The position numbers were made by a program, and so were the translations under genes. From contig CANJCB010000002.1 of the NCBI GenBank assembly GCA_947473305.1, positions 183,204 to 247,203 of the forward strand: a stretch of DNA of 64,000 nucleotides, read 5' to 3'. Below, in pieces: positions 47,623 to 59,900 of this stretch (the stretch's first letter is position 1; every line of letters begins with the position of its first letter). The notes under the pieces are model-generated. The model had not been told where the DNA came from and searched no databases. It saw only the letters and a program-made list of their open reading frames with translations. The stretch comes from Rhodospirillales bacterium (lineage in GTDB: Bacteria; Pseudomonadota; Alphaproteobacteria; ATCC43930; CGMCC-115725).

Positions 47623-48807
47623 ATGCCGCAGGAGAGATCCGACACTCCGGCGGAGGGCCGGCTTCCGGCCGCTCCGCTCGCCGTGACGCGGCTCGTCTTG
47701 ACGAATTTCCGCAGCTATGCCTCGGCCCGGCTGACGGTCGATTGCCGTCCGGTGGTCCTGACCGGGCCTAATGGCGCGGGCAAGACCAATCTCCTGGAGG
47801 CGGTCTCGCTGCTGGCGCCAGGCCGCGGGTTGCGCCGGGCCAAACTGACCGAGATGGATCGCCGGCCCTCGGCCGATGCGGATCCTGTCGGGGCCTGGGC
47901 CTTGTCGGCGACGGCGGAAACGCCGGCCGGGCCGGTGCAGATCGGCACGGGACGGGATGCCGGGAGCGAGAGCGGGGAGCGCCGCCTCGTCCGGCTGGAT
48001 GGCGCCCCGGCGAAAAGCCAGGCGGCGCTGGCCGAGCATGTGAATGTGGTCTGGCTCACGCCCCAGATGGACCGGCTCTTCCTGGAGGGAAGCTCGGCCC
48101 GTCGCCGGTTTTTGGACCGCCTGGTCTATGGCTTCGATCCGGGTCATGCCGCGCGTCTGGCGGGCTACGAACAGGCGATGCGGGAGCGGGCGAAGTTGTT
48201 GCGGGACGGGGCGGGAGACGCCTCCTGGCTCACGGCGCTCGAAATCCAGATGGCGGAACGCGGCACGGCCATTGCCGCCGGGCGGCGGCATGTGGTGGAG
48301 CTTTTGGACCGCGCCTGCGCCGAGGGGATAGGGCCTTTTCCCCAGGCGCGGATGGCGCTGACCGGTCTGCTGGAGGATGCGCTCGCGGACCAGCCGGCCC
48401 TGGCGGTGGAGGACGAGTTCCGCGCGAAGCTCGCCGGCGCCCGGAGGGTCGATGCGGAAAGCGGCGTCACGACGCTGGGCGCGCATCGGTCGGATTTCTC
48501 CGTCCGGCACGTGAAGAGCGGGATGCCGGCGGCTCATTGCTCGACCGGCGAGCAGAAGGCGCTGCTGATTTCGATCCTGCTGGCCCATGCGCGGCTGCAG
48601 GCGGGAATGCGCGGGGCGACCCCCCTGCTGCTGCTGGACGAGGTGGCCGCCCATCTCGATGCGGCGCGGCGCAAGGCTTTATTCGCCGAGCTTCTGGCCC
48701 TAGGGGCCCAGGCCTGGCTCACCGGCACCGACGAGATCCTCTTCGAGGGTCTTGAGGGCCAAGGACAGTTTTTCGGCGTGGTGGATGCGACCATCTCGCC
48801 GCGATGA
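47623..48807 (+). CDS. recF: DNA replication and repair protein RecF
   Basis: The 394-residue SMC-like ATPase has the opening VTRLVLTNFRSYASARL, Walker A GPNGAGKT at 48-55, the signature CSTGEQKALLISILLAHARL and the Walker B LLLLDEVAAHLDAARR. It helps load RecA at gaps. The ATG at 47623 is preferred; a GTG at 47539 overlapping the dnaN stop would add 28 residues. Confidence 0.95.
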   Translation: MPQERSDTPAEGRLPAAPLAVTRLVLTNFRSYASARLTVDCRPVVLTGPNGAGKTNLLEAVSLLAPGRGLRRAKLTEMDRRPSADADPVGAWALSATAETPAGPVQIGTGRDAGSESGERRLVRLDGAPAKSQAALAEHVNVVWLTPQMDRLFLEGSSARRRFLDRLVYGFDPGHAARLAGYEQAMRERAKLLRDGAGDASWLTALEIQMAERGTAIAAGRRHVVELLDRACAEGIGPFPQARMALTGLLEDALADQPALAVEDEFRAKLAGARRVDAESGVTTLGAHRSDFSVRHVKSGMPAAHCSTGEQKALLISILLAHARLQAGMRGATPLLLLDEVAAHLDAARRKALFAELLALGAQAWLTGTDEILFEGLEGQGQFFGVVDATISPR

Positions 48808-48826
48808 CACGTCGTCTATGGAGTAA

Positions 48827-51307
<2,481 letters not shown>

Positions 51308-51313
51308 CGAGGC

Positions 51314-53629
51314 TTAGCCGCCTTCCTTCTTATCCTTTGGCGGCTCTTTCTGGGCCGGTGCGGGCGCCGGATGAGGAACCGCTGCCGGAGCTGCCGGTGG
51401 ATGGGGCGGCGCAGCTTGAGGCGCCGGGGCCGCAGCCGGAGCCGGCCTCGGCGGCTGGACTGCCGGTACTGGCGGAGGCGGACGGATAGCCGCGGGTTGC
51501 GGCGCCACCTGGGGTGCTACGTGCTGGGGCGGCTCGCGGCGCTGCTCTTGCGCCGGCGGCCGTGGAGCCGCGACCGTCGGGGTGGGCGTCTGGGGCGGAG
51601 CACTCACCGGAGCGCGGGGCGCTGCGGTGCGCAAAGCGCGGTCCTGCGGCGGTGCCACCGGAGCGGGCTGTGCGGCGGGCGCCGCCGCCGGAGCCGGTGC
51701 GGCGGCGCGTTGCTGCTGCTCCCGCTGGGGGGGCTGGGCACGATCCTGGGCGTTACGCTCCCCTCGTTCGCGGTCCTGCGGTGTCGCGGCAGGGCCGGCC
51801 TGGGGCGCTACAACGGGAGTGCCTGGCGCGGGCGCGGTCGCACGCTGTTGCGGGTCGCGCTGCGTGCGTTGACCACGCTCCTGAGCATTTCGGTCATTGC
51901 GATCACGATCCTGCGGCGTTGCCACGGGAGCGGGCTGGCCCGCGGGCGCGACCGTCGGCGCGGGTGTGGCCGCACGCTGCTGCTGTTCTCTTTGGCCCTG
52001 GTCCCGCTGGGTCCGATCCTGGGCATTGCGCTCGCTACGATCACGATCCTGCGGCGTTACGACAGGAGCGGGCTGGCCGGCGGGAGCCACCGCCGGGGTA
52101 GGCGTGCCGTTCCTCTGATTACGGCCGTTACGATCCTGGCTGTTACGATCTTGTCCATTGCGATCACGGTCCTGCGGCGAGACGGCGGGCGCGGCTTGGC
52201 GTTGATCCTGTCCGCCCCGCTCCTGGCCGCCGCGCTCCTGGAACTGACGTTGGGCTTCCGGCGGCCGTGCCACGGCGTTGTTGGCGCCGGCCCGTTCACG
52301 CCCGCTGAAAGCGGGCCTTACCGGCGCGCCCGTGGTGGTGGCGGCGGTCGGCGTCACGCGTTCGCCCTGGGGATGGGCCTGGTGAAGGTGCTCCACCCGG
52401 GGAGAGACCGGCGCGCTCGCGGCGACGCGGCCTGCGCGGCGCGGCGCTTCGGCCGGCCGGAAGATCGGCGCGGCGGCATGGGATTGCGCCACGGCGAATT
52501 GCGCGTTCCGGGGCGCCCGGGGAGCGACGACGGAGCGGGTTTGCCCGAGGTTGATCTGAACGCGGAACTGCGCGGAAGACCGGAAAGCCGGCACATAGGC
52601 CTCACGCGGGGCGAGCGGCGCCCAGGAGACGCCGGGGCCTCGCACCCCTGCGCCGAAGCGGGCCGGCGTTCCCAGGAAGACGACGAGGGCGGGGGCGAAG
52701 ACCGGCCGGGCGACGACTGGACCCGGATACCAGCCCCAACCGCGCGACGCATGGATCCAGCGCCCGTAATGGAAGGGCGCGAAGCCCCAGGGTGTATCGT
52801 CGATCCAGGTCCAGCCCCAAGGCGAGATCCAGGCCCAATGCCCGTAGCTATAGGGCGCCCAGTCGGCGGGCACGTCGCGGGGATACCAGACCTGGCCATA
52901 GCTCGGCTCGGCGGACCATTGGCCGTATTGGGACAATTCCGCGACGCCGGTCATCTGTGGCGACACGGGCGGGGCGCTCGAGGCAACGGGACGAATCTTG
53001 GCTTCTCTTCCGTCGGCGAAGCGGTCGAGATCGCTAGGGCTCGCGCGATCCATGGCGACGCTGACCTGATCACCGCCCGAGAGGACGGCGGCCTGGCCGG
53101 CGCGGATGGTGGGGCTCGACGCATCCTCGACGAGCTGCGCTTCACCCTGCAGCACGGTAATGCGGGTGGGCTCGTTGTCATTGCCGGCGTCGATCCGGTA
53201 GCGGCCGACCTGCATCAGCTGCACCAGGCCGCGGGGCGTTCCGATCTGGACCTGCTCCCCGCGATTGAGAGCGCCGAGCCTGATCACCATGGACCCTTGC
53301 GGCAGGTTGAAGCCCATCACCGCATCGTCGAGAGAGGTGACGTCAAGCTCGGTCCCGCCGTCCAGCGTGATCCGATCGGGGCCGATCTCGACCTCCGCGG
53401 GCCCCGCTGGATCGATCCAGAGATTGGTGCCGTTGCTGACCGGATAATTGATCGGCGCTGTCGACCAATCGGTATCGCCGGGGGCCTGGAGCGAAACCTG
53501 CCCGCTCGTAAAGCTCAAACGCCCCACGCGGGCCGGCGGATCGATCGCCTGGTCCTGGGCGAAAGCCGGGCCGGCAACGCCGACGGCGAGAAATGCGGCG
53601 GCGAGAAATCGGAAAAAAGAGGTGCGCAT
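51314..53629 (-). CDS. FecR-domain / DUF6600 secreted protein with repetitive Pro/Gln/Arg tail
   Basis: The 771-residue protein has a signal peptide (about 1-25, ending GPAFA), a FecR-like domain (about 32-190), and an aromatic region matching DUF6600 (about 245-300: WYPRDVPADWAPYSYGHW, WGWTWIDDTPWGFAPFHYG). The C-terminal half is low complexity with four or five copies of a PQDRDR-type unit (TPQDRDRSERNAQDR, TPQDRDRNDRNAQER, TPQDRERGERNAQDR) and ends in Pro/Ala runs. FecR domains usually bind or sense in the periplasm. The ATG at 53629 gives a clean signal peptide. It is the last gene of the CHAT/FHA operon. Confidence 0.8.
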   Translation of the reverse strand: MRTSFFRFLAAAFLAVGVAGPAFAQDQAIDPPARVGRLSFTSGQVSLQAPGDTDWSTAPINYPVSNGTNLWIDPAGPAEVEIGPDRITLDGGTELDVTSLDDAVMGFNLPQGSMVIRLGALNRGEQVQIGTPRGLVQLMQVGRYRIDAGNDNEPTRITVLQGEAQLVEDASSPTIRAGQAAVLSGGDQVSVAMDRASPSDLDRFADGREAKIRPVASSAPPVSPQMTGVAELSQYGQWSAEPSYGQVWYPRDVPADWAPYSYGHWAWISPWGWTWIDDTPWGFAPFHYGRWIHASRGWGWYPGPVVARPVFAPALVVFLGTPARFGAGVRGPGVSWAPLAPREAYVPAFRSSAQFRVQINLGQTRSVVAPRAPRNAQFAVAQSHAAAPIFRPAEAPRRAGRVAASAPVSPRVEHLHQAHPQGERVTPTAATTTGAPVRPAFSGRERAGANNAVARPPEAQRQFQERGGQERGGQDQRQAAPAVSPQDRDRNGQDRNSQDRNGRNQRNGTPTPAVAPAGQPAPVVTPQDRDRSERNAQDRTQRDQGQREQQQRAATPAPTVAPAGQPAPVATPQDRDRNDRNAQERGQRTQRDPQQRATAPAPGTPVVAPQAGPAATPQDRERGERNAQDRAQPPQREQQQRAAAPAPAAAPAAQPAPVAPPQDRALRTAAPRAPVSAPPQTPTPTVAAPRPPAQEQRREPPQHVAPQVAPQPAAIRPPPPVPAVQPPRPAPAAAPAPQAAPPHPPAAPAAVPHPAPAPAQKEPPKDKKEGG
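51316..51350 (+). terminator. Possible gyrB terminator inside the end of the converging gene
   Basis: AGCCGCC and GGCGGCT can pair around a 16-base loop, followed by CTTTCT. The loop is long and the T-tract poor, so this is a weak call. It lies within the last codons of the minus-strand FecR-type gene. Confidence 0.3.
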
Positions 53630-53721
53630 GGGGGACCTGCAGTCCGGAATAGGGGTCAATTCCCGGGACAACGGTCCAACGCGTCACTCTGTTCCGTTAC
53701 AAGTCCGAAAGGGTGAGACGC

Positions 53722-54096
53722 CTACCAGCGGTTCAGGCGGTCTTCGAGCTCGCGGATGTTCGAGGTGAACATCTTGAGGAGCGCCGCCAGCAGCGGATCG
53801 GCCTTCTGCATGCGGTCCTTGAAGACATCGCGGGCCACGGTCAGGCAGATCGTATGCTGAGCCGCCACCGCGCTCGCCATGCGGGGCTTGTCGTCGATAA
53901 GCGCCATTTCGCCGAAGAATTCGCCGGGCTTGATCTGGCCGATCAGCCTTTCGCCCTTGCTGTCCTTCTTGCGGATTTCCACAAGGCCTTGTTCGACGAG
54001 ATAGGCACGGTCGCCGGCGTCGCCTTCGCGAAAGATAACCTGAGCCGGCGCAAAGGTCGCCCGGGCGGGGAGCGGTTTTCCGTCGGCGTCGCTCAA
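53722..54096 (-). CDS. Single-domain cyclic-nucleotide-binding protein
   Basis: The 124-residue protein is just one cNMP-binding beta-barrel: VIFREGDAGDRAYLVEQGLVEI, then the phosphate-binding cassette GEFFGEMALIDDKPRMASAVA with the Glu and Arg that hold the cyclic phosphate. There is no helix-turn-helix, kinase or channel part, so it must act through a partner protein. It lies 13 bases downstream of a CHASE2 cyclase, whose product it would naturally sense. The short C-terminal helix may mediate contacts. Confidence 0.85.
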   Translation of the reverse strand: MSDADGKPLPARATFAPAQVIFREGDAGDRAYLVEQGLVEIRKKDSKGERLIGQIKPGEFFGEMALIDDKPRMASAVAAQHTICLTVARDVFKDRMQKADPLLAALLKMFTSNIRELEDRLNRW

Positions 54097-54109
54097 ACCA
54101 GGCCTCCCG

Positions 54110-56131
54110 TCACTTTTCGGTCAGTGCGAAAGCCACTCCGACCTCGTTGGCCATGAGGCGGTTCCGGTGGAGGTTGGTCGGCCCGTCTTCGGGTTCCGCC
54201 TCGAAGAGCTTGTCGAACATCTGGAGCGCGCCGTCTTCCTTGCGCTCGCAGCGGCCATAGGCGTCCATGTAGCCCCTGATGAATTCCGATTCCGCCCTTT
54301 CATCGGACAAGGGTTCGTAAATCGGCAGGAATTCCGACTTGCCCTTGGGCGCGATGACGGCGATCGGGCGGAATTTCACATGCTTGCACTGCTCATAGGT
54401 CGTCTGCGAGACGCAGAGCCGCGTGCCGAACTGCTTGTTGACGCCTTCCAGCCGCGAGGCCGTGTTCACCGCGTCGCCGAGCGCCGTGTATTCCTGCCGT
54501 TTGGTCGATCCGAAGTTGCCGATGACCGCCTGGCCCGTATTGATGCCGACGCGGGTGATGCCGAGCTTGTAGCCCTCCTTCTCGTAATTCTCCTGGCGGA
54601 AGGCTTCCGAGAACTTGTCGATATCGAGCGCGCAGCGCACCGCCCGCTCGCAATGATCTTCCTGGTCGAGAGGCGCGTTGAAGATGGCGAAAATGGCGTC
54701 GCCGATGAATTTGTCGACGGTACCGTCATGGCTCTGGACCACGGCCACCATGCCGTCGAGATAGATATTGAGGAGCGTCGCCAATTCCGTCGAATTCATT
54801 TTCTCGGCGAACTTGGTGAAGTCCGCCAGATCGGTGAAGAGGAAGGTCATCTCCTTCTGCTCGCCTTCCAGACGGAGCTTCGTGGGGTCCGCCACGAGTT
54901 GGTCCACCACCTTGGGCGACAGATAGCGGGAGAAGGCGCCCTGGATGAATTCGCGCTGCTTCTTGGCTTCGCGGCCGGTCAGTGATTCGGCGCCCCAGAG
55001 CGCCATCGCGAGACCGATGGTGGGCGAGACCAGAGCCACCATGAAATGGGTATAGTTGAAGAGATACCAGCCGCCGGCCCAGAGCAGGCCCAGGACGACA
55101 GCACCGCTGGCGACGCGCCAAGCGACGCCGATCTCGAGGCCGCCCAATATGCCGCCCAGGGCTGCGAAGACCAGGATGAAGATGAATTCCTGGACGAGCG
55201 AGAGATGCTGGGCGCGGCGGCCTTCCAGAAGCTGCGAGATCTGATGGGCGATGATTTCGATGCCGGGGCGGGTTGCCTGATTGGCGACATCGTCCAACAC
55301 ATCCCCGGTGGAGGCGCGGGTCTTCTCCCTCTCGACGACGGCGAAGGGGGTGCGATGCCGGTCGTTCAGGCTTTCCCAGGAACCGACGAGAACGATCTTA
55401 CCCTGGACGGCTTCCCTCAGAACAGCGGGCTGCGTCGCGGCGAGAATCGGAATGAAATGAGCTTCCCGCATCTCGAAAGGCAGGGATTTGGAATCCGGCC
55501 GCCCGTGCCAAACCATGTCGAGCACCTGATCGGGCGTCTCGCCGCCCAGTTTATGCAGGAGGCCGCGCGCGAAACCGTATCTGTATTCGCCGGTCGGCAG
55601 CTTTTCACCAGGATAGATCTGGCGGATGGTGCCATCGTCTCCCTTGACGATATCGGCATATACTTGAGTGCTTAAGGGAACGTATTCCGCCAGACGTTCT
55701 TTCTGATCTGAATTAACGACTTCGTCTTTATCGGTGAAGCTGATCACCAGCGGTATTTTTACGTCGCGGATCGCCTTCTTGAGCTGGTCGTCTTTGTCTT
55801 CTTCGGTGTCTTGGTCGAACAGGATATCGAGGCCGACCGCCCGCGCCCCGTTCTCCTCCATTTTCTCAAGGAGAGTGGTCAGGAAGGCCCGGTCCACGGG
55901 CGACCGATAGGGAAACTTGGCGAGGGTGTCCTCGGTCAGACCGAGAATAAGGATATCCTTGCTTTGGGGTTCCTGCGGCGTGCCGGCGGCAACCCGGATG
56001 TCGTCGATAAAAAGCTCGCCCTGGTGAAGGAAACTCACCTGATGGACCACGAGCAGCGCCAATCCCGCCGAGGCGACGATCACCGCAAGCTGAAGCAAGC
56101 GATCCTTGAGCTTGATCTTCGGCTTGGTCAT
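54110..56131 (-). CDS. CHASE2-domain membrane adenylate/guanylate cyclase
   Basis: The 673-residue protein has an N-terminal span (about 12-30), a periplasmic CHASE2 sensor (about 35-300), three closely spaced membrane helices (about 312-385), and a cytosolic class III cyclase domain (about 425-600). Catalytic residues are intact: Asp434 (FTDLADFT), Asp478 (FIGDAIFAIF) with Lys in TVDKFIGD, and Asn556 and Arg560 in GDAVNTASRL. A C-terminal tail of about 60 residues follows. It should turn an envelope signal into cAMP or cGMP. Its ligand is unknown; the neighbouring secreted proteins are candidates. Confidence 0.9.
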   Translation of the reverse strand: MTKPKIKLKDRLLQLAVIVASAGLALLVVHQVSFLHQGELFIDDIRVAAGTPQEPQSKDILILGLTEDTLAKFPYRSPVDRAFLTTLLEKMEENGARAVGLDILFDQDTEEDKDDQLKKAIRDVKIPLVISFTDKDEVVNSDQKERLAEYVPLSTQVYADIVKGDDGTIRQIYPGEKLPTGEYRYGFARGLLHKLGGETPDQVLDMVWHGRPDSKSLPFEMREAHFIPILAATQPAVLREAVQGKIVLVGSWESLNDRHRTPFAVVEREKTRASTGDVLDDVANQATRPGIEIIAHQISQLLEGRRAQHLSLVQEFIFILVFAALGGILGGLEIGVAWRVASGAVVLGLLWAGGWYLFNYTHFMVALVSPTIGLAMALWGAESLTGREAKKQREFIQGAFSRYLSPKVVDQLVADPTKLRLEGEQKEMTFLFTDLADFTKFAEKMNSTELATLLNIYLDGMVAVVQSHDGTVDKFIGDAIFAIFNAPLDQEDHCERAVRCALDIDKFSEAFRQENYEKEGYKLGITRVGINTGQAVIGNFGSTKRQEYTALGDAVNTASRLEGVNKQFGTRLCVSQTTYEQCKHVKFRPIAVIAPKGKSEFLPIYEPLSDERAESEFIRGYMDAYGRCERKEDGALQMFDKLFEAEPEDGPTNLHRNRLMANEVGVAFALTEK

Positions 56132-56162
56132 CGAGCTGTCTCCTTGGGCGGTCTATAAACGG

Positions 56163-56897
56163 CTATCGCTGCGCCACGGGCTTGGTGGACTGATCGCGGA
56201 TCGCGTTTTCGAGGGCGGGGGTCTGGCGGATGCAGCCCTTGTCGAACATGAAACCGAGGCGCATCAGGTCGTTGTTCATGGCGACTGGAATAGCCACCAG
56301 GGTTACCTGCTTCGACTCGCCGTCGAGGTTGAAGATATAGGTGGCGCGATCGTGAAGCGGGACGCTCGGCGGCATCGCCATGATATCGCTGCCCTGGCTC
56401 CAATCGCGACTGGCCTGCCAGCTGCGATCCGACGGTGCGATCGTCAGTTTACCCTCCGCCTCCGCCTTGGGCCGCCAAAGCTTGACGGCTTCCCCTGGCA
56501 AGAGGCACGTGACGCCCTCGCTGGAGACATCCACCAACCAGGGCTCAGGCAGCTCCTTCTTTCCGGCATTGCGGGTCACACCGAGTGCGGTCTTGGTCTT
56601 GTTCGAGGCCAGCATCGCGGTGAGCGCGCCGCCTACATCGGCGGTGCTGCCGCCCTTTAATTCATCGGAGGGGGCTTCGTCTTTCGGACCCTGCAGCTTG
56701 AGCGTCGCCCCGTTGGGCGCCATGAGGGTCAGCCGCTGGCCGTCGAGAAGGGTCAGCTTCTGATCGCCGTCGATTTTGTCGCCGGCCTTCAGCTTGATGC
56801 CGCGGGCGTCCATGACGATGAAATCGGTGGCCGCCTGGGCGATGCCGGCGAGGCCGAGAAGGGTTGCGATCGAGGCCGCGATGATGTGGCGAGGCAT
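56163..56897 (-). CDS. Periplasmic protein of unknown function in the CHAT operon
   Basis: A 244-residue protein with a signal peptide (about 1-22, ending AGIAQA). The mature N-terminus has strand-like segments (TDFIVMDARGIKLKAGDKI, LTLLDGQRLTLMAPNGATL) resembling a FecR-like or SH3-like barrel, and a middle region with two cysteines (VTCLLPGEAVKLW and KGCIRQ). I do not recognise the family. It lies 15 bases after the CHAT gene and 31 bases before the cyclase gene, so it is part of the same transcript. Confidence 0.65.
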   Translation of the reverse strand: MPRHIIAASIATLLGLAGIAQAATDFIVMDARGIKLKAGDKIDGDQKLTLLDGQRLTLMAPNGATLKLQGPKDEAPSDELKGGSTADVGGALTAMLASNKTKTALGVTRNAGKKELPEPWLVDVSSEGVTCLLPGEAVKLWRPKAEAEGKLTIAPSDRSWQASRDWSQGSDIMAMPPSVPLHDRATYIFNLDGESKQVTLVAIPVAMNNDLMRLGFMFDKGCIRQTPALENAIRDQSTKPVAQR

Positions 56898-56912
56898 GAA
56901 ATTCCTCCCTCT

Positions 56913-59900
56913 TTACGAGCCGTTACGCGCGCCGCGGATCGCGGCCTCGCGGGTCGGGGCAGGAAGCCCTTCGCTGGCCGCGCCATCGCCGATGACGGTG
57001 AAGGCGGCCCAGAAGAACGGATGCGATGTGGCCTGCTGGTCGATGAGCACGAGCTGGGACTGACGGAGGTTCTCGGAGATGCCGCCCTTCAAATCCGGGC
57101 CCAGGCGTTCGAACATGCCGGTCATCAGCTTCACCGTGGCCGCCGAAGGCACCGGCCAATGGCTGGCGATGAGGGTGCGCGCGCCCGCATGGAAGAAGGC
57201 CTCCGCGAGGCCCGAGAGGGACTCGCCGCCGAACTGGCTGCCGCCGGTCGCCGTGTTACAGGCCGAGAGCACCACCAGGTCCGCATTGAGCTGAAGCTCG
57301 GCGATCTCGCTTGCTTCCAGGAGACCGTCCGCTTCCTTGGTGGAGGCGGTCTGGGCCGGTGGCGACAAGGCAAGGCCGGGCTCCGACTGGCATTTCAACT
57401 CGCCCGGCAGCAGGCCGTGGGTAGCGAAATAGACGATCCGATAGTCGTCCATCTTGAGCTTCCGGAGGTCGGGCTCGTTGGCCGCGGCGCCCAGCAGCAG
57501 CGATGACCGATCCGCTCCCAGGATGGCGCCGATGGTCTGCACCTCGTTGGCGGTGTCGGGCAGGGGGGCGAGGCCCTTCAGAAGATCGACCGAAGTCGGA
57601 CCCTCACGGCATTGGTTGTTGAGGTTCTGCAGGCCCGAAGGACGGGGCCGGCCGTTCGCGTCGCGGGTTTCCTTCTGGCCTTCGAAGGTCGGATTGGCGA
57701 AGGCGAGATAGGGCTTGGGCGCCCGCTTGGCGTCCTTCTGGTCGCGCAGCACGGCGAAGGCACGGACCGAAGGCACCGTGCTCGTCGCCATGATGCGGTT
57801 GAGCCAGGCGGCGCGGCGATAATCGTTGCCGGGCCTGGGCTTCTGCGTCACCAGGAGGCTCATCGGCAGGCTCGCCAAGGGACCCGAGGGCACCACGATC
57901 AGGTGGTTGACGTCGCGGAGGTCGGCCATGACCGGCCCCAGCAGCTTCTGGTAAAGCTCATAGGACGCGTCGAGGTCGAATTCCGTCAGCCCGCCGCCGG
58001 TCACATTGAACGCCCGCCGCAATTCGGCCACGGCGGTCGCGGCTTCGGTGCGATCGAGATCGATGGGCTCCGCCTTGAAGGCACTGGCTTTGGTCAGGAT
58101 GACGAAACCCTGGTCGGCGCCGAACTGGAACTGGACCAGCGCCTCCTTGGGACCCAGGCGTCTCTGCATCTCCTTGACGTCAAGGGCACCCGGATTGGCG
58201 AAGTTCGAATAGGCCGGGAAGGCTTCCTGGATCCGTTTCGTCAGCACGTCGGTGCGCTCGGTCTCCAGGTTGATCGACTGGAGCAGTGCCGTCTCCTTGG
58301 AGGCGCCGCGTTCGTCGTCGGGCAGCGAGGTCTCATGCGCCAGGGTGATGCGGGCCGCGTCCCGGCGGCGCTGGCTTTCCTGAAGCTCGCGCACCATGTC
58401 GGAGATCGCGGGATCGGTCGCCGCCATGCGCGCCGCCGCCCGGGTGATCGTCTGGTCGGTCATGCCGCCGCCCATGTATTGCAGGATCTTGAAGATGTCG
58501 CTGTCGAGCTTGGCGCGCTGGCTGGGATCCTTCTTGGCAAGCTCTTTGGCCGCGACGATGAAGGGTCCGACCTCGTCGAAGACAAGCCCGGAGCGCGCGA
58601 CCTCATCATGCCCCAGGATGCCGATGGCGAGCTGATAGGAGCGGACGGATTCCGGCCACAGGCTCTCACGCGAATAGACGCTGCCGAGCTGGATATAGGT
58701 GAGCGCGGTGGGTGCCGTGTCGCCGAAGAGGCGCTGGCGGAAGATGAGCGCGCCGCGGAAAGCCACTTCGGCATCGTCGAGCTGACCCTGGCGGGCATAG
58801 ACCTCGCCGATGGTGCTCAGGATGTCGGGCCGCCACCAGGGTGGAAGGTTCGGCACGTCGCCGATGATGCTGAGCGCTTCCTTGGCCGCCGTTTCCGCAC
58901 CGGTCAGATCGTCTGTCCGGAGCGCCATGGCCGCCTCGACGTTGAGCGAATGGGCAAGCTCGCCCTTCGCCGTCGTGAGGTCGCCGCTGCTGTCGCCGCC
59001 GCCCAAGTCGCTGAGATTGGTCTTGGAGCCCTGGGACAGGGTCCGCCAGATGCCGGTCGCCTCTTTGACGTAATTGAGCGCCTCGGCGTATTTGCCCTGG
59101 TTGGCGGCATCATAGGCCATCGAGGTGAAGAACCGCGCCTGCTCGTCGGGCGCGTTTCGGTTGCGCTGGATGATGGGGTCCGCGCGGCGGAAAAGACCCG
59201 CGGCCTCCTCGAAGCGGCCCTGGTTACTGACCTGCAAGGCAAGCTCGGTCAGGGTGACTCCGACACCCAGGGCCTGATCGCCCAAGGCGCGTTCCTGGAT
59301 GTTGAGCGCATTGCGGAAGGCGTCTTCCGACCGGGTGTAATCGTTGCGGCTGTTCTGGACCCTTGCGTTCTCCTTGAGCTCGCTGAAACGGTCCACGTCG
59401 TCGGAATTGATGGAAACGGCGCGGGCGCCCGTCACCTGGGTCGCGCGCTGCTTCGCGTTATCGGCGCCGCCAAAGGCCGGCTTTCCCTCCGGGGCTTCGT
59501 ATTCCACAAGCTGCGCGATCGCGCGTTCCAGCACCGGCAGGGTCGCCGGCAGGCCGCTTGCCGTGATGAGATATCTGCCGATGCCCGCGACCTCGGCCAC
59601 TTGCGGCCAAACGCCGTCTGAAAGCGAGCAGTGGCTCATTTTGACGTCGATTTCGTCCGGGGTCTGCACCCAGGACCCCGCCTCGCAGTCGAGCCGTGTG
59701 GCAGCGTCCCGTCCGGCCGGCGTTCCGGCCGCGGCCTTTTCGAGCACATCGCGCCGGCCCTGTCCCTGCGCGGCGACGTTGAGCGGCAGCAGGGTGATTT
59801 CCACATAACCGCTCGGCCGCTTGCTCTTCCCGCAATAGATGGCGATGGGAGGGACGGTATTGGGATCCGCGGTGATGTCGCTGCGCGGTTCCGAGCGGCA

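Noticed and set aside
51371..53716. Long plus-strand open frame opposite the FecR-type gene
   Set aside because: The minus strand has a signal peptide, FecR and DUF6600 features and operon context; the plus-strand product is an Arg/Gly-rich mirror of the repetitive tail.
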